64,000 nucleotides of DNA from Chitinophagaceae bacterium (GCA_016706055.1 JADJKL010000002.1:310001-374000), one strand, 5' to 3'. Shown: positions 29,623 through 38,670, counted from the first letter of the stretch. Made by a program: numbers and translations. The notes: generated by a model not told the origin, from the letters alone.

Positions 29623-30521
29623 TCATTCAGAAATTGGCTTTTCATCAACCCAAAGTTTTTCGTATTCAGGCTTCCAGAAATGCTTCCATCTTTTATGACT
29701 CCATAAATAAAGTTCAGGTTGAAGCTGAATATTTTTTTCGAGATGATAAACGTATTGCCTCATCAACTCTCCTTCTGGCAAAGCTGTTGGATCTTCACAC
29801 AGCAAAAATACTCAAAATGATAATGACCTCTTTTGGTACGAGTAGTTGTCATCATCACAACAGGAATTTTTTGTCCTCTTGCATATTTTTCAGAACCTTT
29901 TAAAAAGCCTGTTGGCTTATTCAAAAAATAAAGCCAGTAAGCATTTTCCGGTACTGCTGGACGTTGATCAGCACCCAATGCAATTAGGTATTGCTTTTTT
30001 CTCCATGGAATTATAGCCCGAGCCATATCTGAACTTGGCAACAAAGGGTTTCCCCACCGTCCTCTTATATAAAGAATTAAACGGTTCATTATTTTGCTAC
30101 TTTGTGGTAGGTAAACCGTTAAAAAAGTATAAGGTTGATTAATGCCTGCATGCAAGGTCATTATTTCCCAATTAAAAAAATGCCCAAGATTTAATTGTAC
30201 AGATTTACCAGTATTATATAATTGATGAAAAATTTCAAAATTGCCAGTAACCCTTTTATTCATTGTGCGTTTACTAATTGAAAGCAGCTTTATTGTTTCA
30301 ATCCAGTTATCAATAAAATTTCGATAGAATTTTTTGGCAATAACAATTCTCTCCTTATCCGTTTTGTCAGGAAAAGCTTGTAAGAGATTACCCATTACAA
30401 CTTCTTTCCTGTATCCAAAAACATAATACAAGAAAAAAGCGACTACGTCAGAAAGGAAGTAAAGGAGCCACATTGGAAGTAAAGAAAAAAGATAAAGAGC
30501 CCCAAAAACTAAGTAATACAT
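29623..30521 (-). CDS. Lysophospholipid/lipid A acyltransferase family, one frameshift
   Basis: The LpxL/HtrB-type acyltransferase of about 299 residues has an N-terminal membrane anchor (MYYLVFGALYLFSLLPMWLL) and the catalytic HX4E motif in NLGHFFNWEIM. LGADQRPAVPENAYWLYFLN follows. The frame is lost at the T-run near 29800-29806: one more T gives HYHFEYFLLCEDPTALPEGE and the normal C-terminus YLWSHKRWKHFW. It probably adds a secondary acyl chain to lipid A at the inner membrane. Confidence 0.88.
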
Positions 30522-30546
30522 TCAAATAAATTTCGTCGCAAAATTA

Positions 30547-30554
30547 CAAATATA
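30547..30554 (-). promoter_or_regulatory. -7 box for the acyltransferase gene
   Basis: The minus strand reads TATATTTG, a full match to the Bacteroidota -7 consensus, 25 nt before the start codon. Confidence 0.6.
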
Positions 30555-30696
30555 ACTATGCAATGCTGGAAAACATTTCAATACATATTTTCACTTCTAT
30601 TATTACCCTGAATTTATAAAACAGAGGGCAAAGTTTTAGTGTTTAGTTTTAAATTAACTCCCGTTTAAAAAACATCCTCTATCTTACAAACTAAAA

Positions 30697-31391
30697 ATGT
30701 GTTTTCAGCGACAGCAAGTTTCGGAGCAAGTGCAGTACTTGGCACATTAGGTGTTATTACTGTTGCAAAGGCCAAAACAAAACCACAGAAATTTTTCGGA
30801 ACAATCCCTTTATTATTTTCAATACAACAATTAACTGAAGGCTTATTGTGGGTTTCTCTTAAAAATGCTGACTTCGCTGGTTGGCAATCATTTTCCACTT
30901 ATACTTTTCTTGTTTTTGCAATGGCTGTGTGGCCCTTCTGGATTCCATTTACTATCTGGATGTTGGAAAAAGATAAAAGGCGAAAAAAGATAATAAACTT
31001 GTTTGTATGGATTGGTGCTTTTGTTGCGATCGGCGTTTGCTTTATACTCTTCAGTTATCCGGTGGAAGTTGTTACACCATTCTGCCTTACTTGTCCTGAT
31101 TCGGCAACGGCTTCATTAAGAGATCATCTGCATTATGAGTTCAACATTCCAACACTTGTAAAAAACCTGATTGTCGCTTTTAGTGTATTGTATATCGCTG
31201 CAACAATTGTTACTCCATTTATATCAACCATAAAAAAAATGAAATGGCTGGGTGTAGTTTTTCTTGCCTCTTATCTTTTCGCAGTTATTTTTTATAAAGG
31301 ATTTGTAATTTCCGTTTGGTGTTTTTTTGCAGCTATACTCAGTTTTGTAGTATTGTGGATAATACTCGATTTACAAAAGAAAGATTCCTGA
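30697..31391 (+). CDS. DUF6629-like integral membrane protein, start damaged by one base
   Basis: The protein of about 230 residues has six or seven hydrophobic helices. Members of this family begin MCFSATASF. Here an ATG at 30697 is followed by TGTTTTCAGCG; one extra T gives MCFSATASFGASAVLGTLG in the frame of the rest of the gene, while the present sequence forces a GTG start at 30699. A conserved FCLTCPDSA lies in an outside loop. Function is unknown. It stands alone, divergent from the acyltransferase gene. Confidence 0.75.
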
Positions 31392-31452
31392 ACATACAGA
31401 AGGCACCAAGAAAATTCTTAATGCCTTCTGCTGAAATATTCAAACAAAAAAA

Positions 31453-32211
31453 TTATTCAAGTTCTACATTAGAGCTCAGGTTTATTTTATTAATCTTAAT
31501 GACTCTTGTCCAGCTTAAAAAAAGGATGATAGGATAAGTAGGATCTACTTCATACCAACGCTTACCAAAGTTAATTGCTGACGGAGTTTTATGATGATTA
31601 TTATGATACGCTTCGCCCATCAACAACAAATCCATCGGATATAAATTCTTTGATGTGTTCTTCAATTTAAAATTGACTGTTCCATATTTATGGGCAAACC
31701 AGTTGATAACTGCACCATGCAATGGAAGCATTACAATATGAATTGGTATCAATAAATACCACCATGCTGATGGAGCAAATAAAATGTAAAAGGTAATATA
31801 AAAAGCAATCCACCCAACTCTCGACAACCAGTTATGAGCAATACGATCTAATGCAGGCCAGTCAGGAAGATTTTTCAAAAACCTATCTTCTATTTCAATT
31901 GTATTATTATAAATCCCGGATGTATATATCCGGCTCCGCCACATCATGGCAAAAAGATTGTCATCAAACAAAGGTGAATGCGGATCCTTTTCTGTATCTG
32001 TATAGGCATGATGCATACGATGCATAATCGCATACACCCTTGGACTTACATACGAAGAACCCTGCCCGATGTAAGCAATAAGATAAAAAAAACGTTCCCA
32101 GAATTTGTTCATACTGAAAGCAGCATGAGATGCATAACGGTGTTGGAGAAAAGTTTGTGAGAAAATCGCCAGGTACCAGTGACACACAAAAAACAATAAT
32201 ATTATTAGCAT
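31453..32211 (-). CDS. Membrane fatty acid desaturase (acyl-CoA/acyl-lipid type)
   Basis: The 252-residue di-iron membrane enzyme has the three His boxes: HRYASH (HX4H), HRMHH (HXXHH) and HNNHH. Hydrophobic segments at the N-terminus (LIILLFFVCHWYLAIFSQTF) and mid-protein match the stearoyl-CoA desaturase-like family. It would put a double bond into acyl chains and adjust membrane fluidity. Compared with delta-9 desaturases it is short at both ends, as usual for the Bacteroidota version. Confidence 0.9.
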   Translation of the reverse strand: MLIILLFFVCHWYLAIFSQTFLQHRYASHAAFSMNKFWERFFYLIAYIGQGSSYVSPRVYAIMHRMHHAYTDTEKDPHSPLFDDNLFAMMWRSRIYTSGIYNNTIEIEDRFLKNLPDWPALDRIAHNWLSRVGWIAFYITFYILFAPSAWWYLLIPIHIVMLPLHGAVINWFAHKYGTVNFKLKNTSKNLYPMDLLLMGEAYHNNHHKTPSAINFGKRWYEVDPTYPIILFLSWTRVIKINKINLSSNVELE

Positions 32212-32383
32212 TAAAAGAGCTGTGAAAAAGAATAAAGAAAACGATGTTGGTGAGGAAGGTAGTCTATATCAACCGGTATATCTAATTTAATCTGTTTGTA
32301 CAACAGTATCAATCACAACCGTTGTATGTTAAAACTTTTTCGGAACTTTATTGTTTATCATCAATGAAACAAAAAAAATAACA

Positions 32384-33213
32384 ATGAAATCTTTTCAATC
32401 ATTATCAATTGCAATTTTAGCTTCAGTTACAGTGCTCATATCCTGCAAGAATGAAGATAAAAAAAAGGAGGCCGACATGACAGAACCATTATTGAAAGAA
32501 GAAAATATAACCTACACAGGTGATAGTGTAACCATGAATGGATTTGTAGTGTACGATGAAAATATAAAAGGCGTACGACCTGCAGTATTAGTAGTACATG
32601 AATGGTGGGATTGAATGACTATTCGAAAATGAGAGCAAGAGAATTAGCCAAACTTGGATACATTGCTATGGCAGTAGATATGTACGGAGAAGGTAAACAA
32701 GCTGACAATCCTGAATTGGCCGGGCAACTTGCCACACCATTCTATGCCGATCCGCAAATGGCTAAAAGACGTTTTGATGCCGCAGTAGAAAAATTAAAAT
32801 CATATAGCCAGACTGATGTAAACAAAATAGCGGCCATTGGATACTGCTTTGGTGGTACACAAGTATTAAATATGGCCAATCTTGGTGAAGATTTGAAAGC
32901 CGTTGTTAGTTTTCATGGAGGTTTAGATGTTGTGACTCCTGACAAGACCACATTGAAAGCCCAAATATTAGTTTGTCATGGTGCTGCTGATTCTTTTGTT
33001 CCGCAAGAACAGGTTGACCAGTTTAAAAAGAAAATGGACTCGATAAATGCTGTTTATATATTTAAGACATATGCAGAATCGTCACATGCCTTTACCAACC
33101 CTAATGCCACTGCAATGGGCGAAAAATTCAACTTACCCATTAAATATAACGCTGCAGCTGATTCTGCTTCTTGGAATGACATGAAGGATTTCTTTGAAAA
33201 AACGTTGAAATAA
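32384..33213 (+). CDS. Dienelactone hydrolase-family lipoprotein, one frameshift
   Basis: Starting at 32384 gives a lipoprotein signal (MKSFQSLSIAILASVTVLIS) with the lipobox Cys. The alpha/beta hydrolase has its nucleophile Cys in IAAIGYCFGGTQV, an Asp in CHGAADSFVP and a His in SSHAFTNP, the Cys-Asp-His triad of dienelactone hydrolases. The frame is broken at 32607-32611: GAATGGTGGGATTGAA needs one more G to read VVHEWWGLNDYSK. The natural substrate is unknown. A terminator follows. Confidence 0.88.
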
Positions 33214-33242
33214 AGCCAATTTTAGCCTGAATTAAGAGTTTA

Positions 33243-33278
33243 GAAGAAAGCCTGAAAATTATTTTCAGGCTTTCTTTA
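33243..33278 (+). terminator. Rho-independent terminator after the dienelactone hydrolase gene
   Basis: The arms GAAAGCCTGAAA and TTTCAGGCTTTC form a strong stem with a short loop, followed by TTTATTA. Confidence 0.88.
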
Positions 33279-33366
33279 TTACAAATAACAAGGCAATTTC
33301 TGTTAAAGCCCAATGATTTGCACAAATTACGGTACTGCATCTATCGTAATTTTTCTTAGTAAAGTT

Positions 33367-34134
33367 ATGAGATATGAAAACTACTCTCTATTTTGTCAAT
33401 CCTTTTGGACTAAAAAACGGATTCCCTTGAAAAAGATAATTCTATCGCTGGTAACAGGATGCATCTTATTTGCTTCCTGTAGAAAAGACATCTTTGTTGA
33501 ACAACAATCTGAGCCATGTGAGCAACAGACTGCTGATCCGGCTGGTCGCTCCTATTCTTCAGATTCAGTAATCAACTATAACTGCACTACAAAGCATTGT
33601 GGTTTCATCCCATTAAGCAGTAAAAACTATTGGGTGTATGAAGACTCAATTTTCACCGATGGAATATTACAAAAAGTTCAGTTTGACACCTTACGATTTA
33701 GTTCAAATTTAATGTCATTGCCAGATGGTCTTGTTTGGTGGAAAAGCAATCTCAACATAGGTTTACCCGAAATATTATTTGCAAATGATTCTGCTTTTTT
33801 TGGATTGGAAGACCGCTTATATGCTCCCAATGTAATGGAAGCTAAAAAAGGGTTCAGCATGTTTGAAGGAGATTCAATCAAGTATATAACAAGTTTTGAA
33901 GATGCAGCAGCAATTGGCCGTTCATTAAAAATAGAATCAGATATTACAACTCCAACAGGCACCTATAACAACTACCTCTATTTCGAAAAAAATGCCCGCA
34001 ACTATCGTAAAGACCAGATTTTCTTTAAGCCAGGCATTGGCGTATTAAAATACATAAGAGAGAAAGCTCAAATGGGAGAAAGAATAATTAAGCCAGAACA
34101 AATCTTAACATTAGTCAGTTATCATATTGAATAA
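33367..34134 (+). CDS. Hypothetical lipoprotein
   Basis: I do not recognise a family. The sequence LKKIILSLVTGCILFASCRK is a clear lipoprotein signal with lipobox Cys. The start is uncertain: ATG at 33367 leaves 20 residues before it, while TTG at 33427 begins exactly at the signal. The mature part, about 215 residues, is rich in Ser, Asp and aromatic residues (CGFIPLSSKNYWVYEDSIF) and ends with FFKPGIGVLKYIREKAQMG. It looks like a beta-rich periplasmic protein. Confidence 0.7.
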   Translation: MRYENYSLFCQSFWTKKRIPLKKIILSLVTGCILFASCRKDIFVEQQSEPCEQQTADPAGRSYSSDSVINYNCTTKHCGFIPLSSKNYWVYEDSIFTDGILQKVQFDTLRFSSNLMSLPDGLVWWKSNLNIGLPEILFANDSAFFGLEDRLYAPNVMEAKKGFSMFEGDSIKYITSFEDAAAIGRSLKIESDITTPTGTYNNYLYFEKNARNYRKDQIFFKPGIGVLKYIREKAQMGERIIKPEQILTLVSYHIE

Positions 34135-34190
34135 CATTTCTAAAAAATTTATTAATGTTACTGTGAAACCGCCTGGTGTGTTTTTTATAA

Positions 34191-34260
34191 ACCCCCCCCC
34201 CAAAAAAACCCCGCCGAAAAAAACCCCTTCCCAAGGGGGGGGGGAAAAAGGGAAAAGGGA
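34191..34260. repeat. G/C homopolymer island between genes
   Basis: Long C runs and G runs (ten each) alternate with A runs, including a hairpin CCCCTTCCCAAGGGG. It may be a damaged relative of the C-rich/G-rich palindromes seen elsewhere in the window. Base calling in such runs is unreliable, so its exact sequence should not be trusted. Confidence 0.4.
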
Positions 34261-34336
34261 GAATTCGCGAGCCAAACGCTGTTCGCCTCAGCCTGATATC
34301 TTCACCACAATTTTGTTTCAGTAGTTGCAAAATACA

Positions 34337-34669
34337 TTACAAGTATTGTTTGTAGTTTTCGAAGCCTTCGCCTGCTTCTGATATATTGACATCTGTCATT
34401 GCTTTTGTATCCCAACGACCATTGCTAGAAGGATTATCAACTTGCCTGAAAATTCTGTTCTCAGCAAAGCTGACGAGTTTCAATCCTTTTAAAGAAACTA
34501 TTGAATCATGTATTTTGCCATACAGTTTTCTTTGTTTTTCATTCTTTAGCTGATGATCGGGATACAGCACCAGCCATTCACCAGTAATGTTATTTATAAA
34601 CTGCTGTTCTTTAGATACAGACTTACAGGAAAAAGAAAACAAGACAAATAAAAAGACAATGATTCGCAT
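34337..34669 (-). CDS. Small lipoprotein of unknown function
   Basis: The 110-residue protein has a lipoprotein signal (MRIIVFLFVLFSFSCKS). The mature part contains ITGEWLVLYPDHQLKNE and resembles small lipocalin-like Bacteroidota proteins, but no specific assignment is safe. A perfect TATATTTG box ends 4 nt before the ATG. It follows the next lipoprotein gene on the same strand, separated by a terminator. Confidence 0.7.
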   Translation of the reverse strand: MRIIVFLFVLFSFSCKSVSKEQQFINNITGEWLVLYPDHQLKNEKQRKLYGKIHDSIVSLKGLKLVSFAENRIFRQVDNPSSNGRWDTKAMTDVNISEAGEGFENYKQYL

Positions 34670-34673
34670 GGCA

Positions 34674-34712
34674 CAAATATAAAAGTCCTTCCGGAATGTG
34701 GAAGGACTTTTA
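34674..34712 (-). terminator. Terminator with overlapping -7 box
   Basis: AAAAGTCCTTCC and GGAAGGACTTTT form a 12-bp stem ending the upstream lipoprotein gene on the minus strand. The following bases (34674-34681) read TATATTTG on the minus strand, a full -7 box for the 34337-34669 gene, 4 nt before its ATG. The T-rich end of the terminator therefore merges with the next promoter. Confidence 0.7.
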
Positions 34713-34733
34713 CTCTTTATATAGTGTGTATGA

Positions 34734-35657
34734 TTAAGGGAGGATTACAATTCGCTGACTGTTTCCATAGTTCCAGCTAAGTAATGCTTTGTTATCGCAG
34801 TCACCATTGTTAGGGAAACCAAAATCTAGCTTCAATACCCTGTCGTTGATCTTAATCTTCAGTGTGCCTTCGCTTATCCAATGGCAAGCCACTTTCTTAA
34901 TTAAAGGATCTTCTGTATTGATATTAACTGTCCAGTTATTATTAAATTTTGTAGAGGAACGGGTTGTTATTTTGTACACATCATCCCAAACCCTAGCAGT
35001 TTGCATTCCTGCAATTTGCGTAACTGTCTTTATTCCTTCATATTTATAACCTCTGCCACTTGGAAAAGTTACTTTACCATCATCTATCGCAATGCTCCAT
35101 TTATGAACGGGTGGTTCAGAAAGATTTTTGAAGATCTTTCTTCCTTCGATATGTACACGGTTTACATGATAACGAACAAATTCAAGTGTAACAACCGAAC
35201 CTGGTCTGCGGAAAGGCCCTGTAAAGTCAAGTACTAATTTTCCGCTCCGTACTTTACCGTCTCGGCCAAGACAGCTATAACCGAAATCAATAACAACTCT
35301 CTTAGGATAAGTGCTGTCGTTTGGTGTTACAGTAATAGTAGCACAGTCACCTATTCTTTCTCTTAGCTCAAAGAAATTTGGAAGAAATATCCTGTTCTGA
35401 TCTCCTGACGGACGACCTTCTACGCCAAAGCCTCCTGCATTGCCTTCTTCATCGGCAGCAGTAAACGCAATGTCGTCAGCATCATCAAAGCTTGCTTCAG
35501 CTTGTGTGCTTTCATCGGAAAGAGTAGCAGCTTCTTCTTCGCTAACTGTTTCTTCAGTACTTGTCAAACTGGCTTCTTTTTGACAAGATGTAATGAATAA
35601 TGAGAACATTACTGCAAAGGCAGCAAGTGTTATCCGGTTTAGTGTGAGAGTTTTCAT
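34734..35657 (-). CDS. Hypothetical lipoprotein
   Basis: Starting at 35657 (MKTLTLNRITLAAFAVMFSL) gives a lipoprotein signal ending in FITSCQK. An acidic, Glu/Ser/Asp-rich linker follows (residues about 30-75), and then a domain of about 220 residues with CATITVTPNDSTYPKRVVID and YEGIKTVTQIAG. I recognise it only as a type common in Bacteroidota; no function is known. The acidic linker suggests a surface-exposed lipoprotein held away from the membrane. Confidence 0.75.
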   Translation of the reverse strand: MKTLTLNRITLAAFAVMFSLFITSCQKEASLTSTEETVSEEEAATLSDESTQAEASFDDADDIAFTAADEEGNAGGFGVEGRPSGDQNRIFLPNFFELRERIGDCATITVTPNDSTYPKRVVIDFGYSCLGRDGKVRSGKLVLDFTGPFRRPGSVVTLEFVRYHVNRVHIEGRKIFKNLSEPPVHKWSIAIDDGKVTFPSGRGYKYEGIKTVTQIAGMQTARVWDDVYKITTRSSTKFNNNWTVNINTEDPLIKKVACHWISEGTLKIKINDRVLKLDFGFPNNGDCDNKALLSWNYGNSQRIVILP

Positions 35658-35759
35658 GGTTATACTTTTTGGGTTCATAATAATTATTTAACGAAACATT
35701 GGAACTCTTAACCGCAAGAAAGTTTAAAGACCAGCAAAATATTTTATTTTCCGCCTGAA

Positions 35760-36674
35760 ATGAAGGCTATAATCCAGCAAATCAGGCAGTATTATTCTGA
35801 AATTGACAAGAAAGTATTGTGGGCAGTATCCGTTTTTACGGCCATTTTGATAATGCTGAATTACCATTTTGATGCAGATAGGTATATAAAGAAGCAGCAT
35901 TCATTTGCCTTTAGTTTCATTAGCCTGTACGCATTATTCCTTGTGGCTTTTGGTTTTCCTTACCTGCTTTACCGGCTTCTTGCAAAAAGGAAATACACCT
36001 CAAACCCTGCATTCATCTTCTTAGTCTTGCTGGCTCCGGCTATATTTTCTTTTAAATCCGGCGTAGATTTTCATTTCAACTTCTCTTCTAATCTTAACTG
36101 GGATAATTATTGGAATCATATTGTTTATTGGCCTTTGTTGGTACTTATCATTGGCGGCGCATTGTTTATTGTTTGGAAACTGTTTGATAAAGAGCAACCC
36201 TTTTATGGATTGAAGACAAAGGAAATCAATTGGAGGCCTTACTTGCTGATGCTATTACTAATGATACCATTGATTGCCGCAGCTTCTACACAACCAGATT
36301 TTTTAGCTATATATCCAAAACTAAAAACCATTGCCAGTGTGTATGATGAACCGGGTATGCAATGGTGGCATAAATTATTATTTGAAATTTCTTATGGAAC
36401 AGACTTCATCACTATAGAATTATTCTTCCGTGGATTTCTAATTCTTGCATTTATCAAATGGGCTGGTAAAGATGCTATTCTGCCAATGGCCTGTTTTTAT
36501 TGTGCCATACATTTTGGAAAACCAATGGGAGAATGTATCAGCTCCTATTTTGGAGGAATAATACTTGGAGTAGTTGTTTATGAAACCAGATCAATCTTAG
36601 GAGGATTGATCGTTCATCTTGGTATTGCATGGTTTATGGAAATTGTTGGATATTTAAACCCCATGTTCCCCTAA
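35760..36674 (+). CDS. CPBP-family intramembrane metalloprotease
   Basis: The 304-residue polytopic protein has about eight hydrophobic segments. The C-terminal half carries the CPBP motifs in weakened form: IELFFRGFL in place of EExxxR, then FYCAIHFGKPMGE with the conserved His, and FGGIILGVVVYETR. The first Glu of the usual pair is Ile, so activity is uncertain. Its last codons and TAA stop lie inside a C-rich/G-rich palindrome (36658-36685), so its C-terminus may have been set by that repeat. Confidence 0.85.
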   Translation: MKAIIQQIRQYYSEIDKKVLWAVSVFTAILIMLNYHFDADRYIKKQHSFAFSFISLYALFLVAFGFPYLLYRLLAKRKYTSNPAFIFLVLLAPAIFSFKSGVDFHFNFSSNLNWDNYWNHIVYWPLLVLIIGGALFIVWKLFDKEQPFYGLKTKEINWRPYLLMLLLMIPLIAAASTQPDFLAIYPKLKTIASVYDEPGMQWWHKLLFEISYGTDFITIELFFRGFLILAFIKWAGKDAILPMACFYCAIHFGKPMGECISSYFGGIILGVVVYETRSILGGLIVHLGIAWFMEIVGYLNPMFP

Positions 36675-36685
36675 AGGGGAAACTT
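36658..36685 (+). repeat. Palindromic repeat copy 1 (CCCC-TAAA-GGGG family)
   Basis: TTCCCC-TAAA-GGGGAA is a perfect hairpin (36666-36681) within the longer family pattern ACCCC...CCCCTAAAGGGG..ACTT. It contains the stop codon of the CPBP gene. It faces copy 2, about 76 bp away, in inverted orientation. Confidence 0.7.
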
Positions 36686-36761
36686 AGATCATACACTCTT
36701 TACTTTTCTCATAAATCAAAAAAGAAGTTTATGTAAATGATAAAAAGTTGCATAAAGGGTT

Positions 36762-36790
36762 AAAGCCCCTTTACGGGGTTTGGGGTATTT
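36762..36790 (-). repeat. Palindromic repeat copy 2 (CCCC-TAAA-GGGG family)
   Basis: On the minus strand it reads ACCCCAAACCCCGTAAAGGGG, then CTTT, the same layout as the copies at 52.69 and 60.3 kb. Together with copy 1 it forms an inverted pair next to the 3' end of rnpB. Confidence 0.7.
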
Positions 36791-37138
36791 AAAAAGCTAC
36801 AAGCCGTAAGCCGGATTCTGTCGTGGGCTATCATTTATCTGTTCCGAAAGTTGCCAATCGGAATCAAGCTGCCTACCCTCCATCATCGAACGAGCCGTTC
36901 TCAAGCGATGGTATATGTGGCATTTCAGCATGCAAGGTTTACCCGTAAATATGATTACTCATACAAACTGTGAGCTTTTACCTCACATTTTCACCTTTTC
37001 TCCTTGCGGAGTAGTTATTTTCTGTGGCACTTTCTGTTGCTGATTACTCAAGACCCGGCTATTCACCGGTGCATTGCTCTGTGCTGTCCGGACTTTCCTC
37101 CTCCTAAATAAATAAGAAGCGATAGCCTGGCTTGTAGC
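36791..37138 (-). ncRNA. rnpB: RNase P RNA (class A)
   Basis: This is the catalytic RNA that matures tRNA 5' ends. On the minus strand it begins GCTACAAGCCAGGC and has the universal GGAGGAAAGTCCGG (P4/J3-4 side) near 37090-37107. It has GAGGGTAGGCAG near 36870 and ends with GACAGAATCCGGCTTACGG. The ends pair as a 10-bp P1 helix (GCTACAAGCC/GGCTTGTAGC), followed by five T residues that may serve as terminator. The length of about 345 nt is typical. Confidence 0.96.
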
Positions 37139-37161
37139 AAAATTTTCAAAGAAGCGAACAG

Positions 37162-37188
37162 CAAATATACAATTTATGTAGCCAGCAA
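37162..37188 (-). promoter_or_regulatory. rnpB promoter
   Basis: On the minus strand a TTG (37186-37188) is followed after 16 bp by TATATTTG (37162-37169), a full -7 match, 23 nt before the RNA 5' helix. Confidence 0.75.
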
Positions 37189-37201
37189 CATTACTACCTT
37201 G

Positions 37202-37217
37202 CCTGCCTGCAGGCAGG
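37202..37217. repeat. 16-bp perfect palindrome CCTGCCTGCAGGCAGG
   Basis: The sequence is self-complementary and sits just upstream of the rnpB promoter. It is GC-rich against an AT-rich background and looks like a dispersed palindromic element rather than an operator. Confidence 0.5.
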
Positions 37218-37328
37218 TATCAGCTTCCGTTGCGTCGCACTCTTCATCGTTCGGTAATTCTACTCAGCAATTTGTAAAAACCATTTATGATTAGAATATG
37301 TTGTAATTTTAAATCTAATAAAAAAGGA

Positions 37329-37562
37329 ATGACAAAAATTTCTAGATTTCTATTGAAGCTAATGACAAATAGTTTTATTGTCGCATTAATTGCGGTAGTA
37401 ATAGCTTATTTAGGCAATGAAAACTCTTTGGGCTTTCAACTAATCGGACTTTTTGGGTTCTATTGCACAATCATAACAATCTGGTTGGCAATTTTACATC
37501 TTCTATCAATTATCCTAGGCTTCATTTTGAAGATAGTAGATATAATTTTAAGGAAGAAGTAA
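37329..37562 (+). CDS. Small two-helix membrane protein, hypothetical
   Basis: The open frame of 77 residues from ATG 37329, or 91 from 37287, encodes two hydrophobic helices (IVALIAVVIAYLG and IITIWLAILHLLSIILGFIL). There is no recognisable family and no strong ribosome binding site was verified. The hydrophobic pattern and separate position between rnpB and the convergent Smr gene make it plausible but not certain. Confidence 0.45.
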   Translation: MTKISRFLLKLMTNSFIVALIAVVIAYLGNENSLGFQLIGLFGFYCTIITIWLAILHLLSIILGFILKIVDIILRKK

Positions 37563-37607
37563 AGCTCAGTAGATATACCTTTTCCCTTAGAGTATTGATA
37601 GAGATTC

Positions 37608-38626
37608 TCAATATTGAAAAAATATCTCCGTAGCACCATATCCAAAACTCGGATGGAACTGGTTGACAAATGATTTTACTTCTCTTTTCAACCGGAGTTT
37701 TTCATGTATTTCATCCCGCAGCACTCCTTCTCCCACTCCATGTATAACAGTTAACGAAGGCTGATGATGGAGAACAGATAGCTGATAATACTTTTCAAAA
37801 GCTTTTAACTGTGTACTTAAAATATCAAAGTTGCTTAGATGTTTCCAGTCATCTGATAATTTTTCAATATGCAGATCAACAACAGTTCTTGCAGGCTCCA
37901 TATGTTGCCTTGCTTTAGAAGCATCGTATATTTTATATCCTCTTGCTGCCAGCCTGCCCATTTCCACTACATCTTCCACCTGTTTATCAGGATAGTCTTC
38001 AAAAGCAATTGCGAAAAAGTGGCTTCATTCTTTTTCTTCAGCTCTTCAATCTTTGCAAAGAGTTGTTTGGGTTTTAATTTAACAGATGCTTCGTAATGGT
38101 CAGCTTTATGTTTTGCAGGAGTAATCAACGAAAAATCAAATTCGAAACTTGGGCTATCATTTAAATCTGCAAAATCAATATCATGCAAATAAAAATCTTC
38201 GAATGGATGAACCGTATTCTTCAAATCAAAATCAGGCTTGCCGAAATAATGGAGCTTATAAATAAAATTGAAAGCAGTTTCTGTACGATTCACCAAATGC
38301 AGTTTTAATTCTTCCACCACATCATCACCAAATTCATCTGTATCTATTACAGGCAAAAAAGTCAACCACACTCCATCTGCTATTTGCTTCTCTTTCGGCA
38401 GTTTTTCTTTTCGCACATCATCCACATATTGCTTTTCTTTTTTTGCAGGAACTATTTTCTTTTCAGTAAAACGTTTGAAGTAAGGAAAATCCACCTGATC
38501 CATATATACGGGAAAAGTGACACCTTTTACATCCACCATCAGCATTTTTTCATTCATAATATCCACCACCTGCCCTTCTTCATTAGAATGGAGTAATACA
38601 ACTGTATCGCCTATTTGGTATTTCAT
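37608..38626 (-). CDS. DUF2027-Smr domain protein, one frameshift
   Basis: The N-terminal domain (MKYQIGDTVVLLHSNEEGQV) and central region match DUF2027. The C-terminal domain of about 85 residues is Smr, with VVDLHIEKL and the HGVGEGVLRDEI loop, a nicking or RNA-cleaving fold also found on MutS2. The frame breaks at the A-run near 37990-38010: one more T on the coding strand gives FSQLLFEDYPDKQVEDVVEMG. The full length would be about 339 residues. A -7 box ends 4 nt before the ATG. Confidence 0.88.
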
Positions 38627-38630
38627 ATTA

Positions 38631-38638
38631 CAAAAATA
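38631..38638 (-). promoter_or_regulatory. -7 box 4 nt before the DUF2027-Smr start
   Basis: The minus strand reads TATTTTTG, then 4 nt, then ATG. It is the third gene in the window with this spacing, suggesting a leaderless transcript. Confidence 0.5.
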
Positions 38639-38640
38639 AG

Positions 38641-38670
38641 AATGCCATCTTTATTGCTAAAGATGGCATT
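38641..38670 (-). terminator. Terminator after the APC permease gene
   Basis: AATGCCATCTTT and AAAGATGGCATT form a perfect 12-bp stem with a 6-nt loop, followed on the minus strand by CTTATTTTT. The T run is shared with the -7 box of the next gene. Confidence 0.85.

Noticed and set aside
34127..34324. A 65-codon plus-strand frame through the homopolymer island
   Set aside because: Its residues are mostly Pro, Lys and Gly created by C, A and G runs; no ribosome binding site or similarity was seen.
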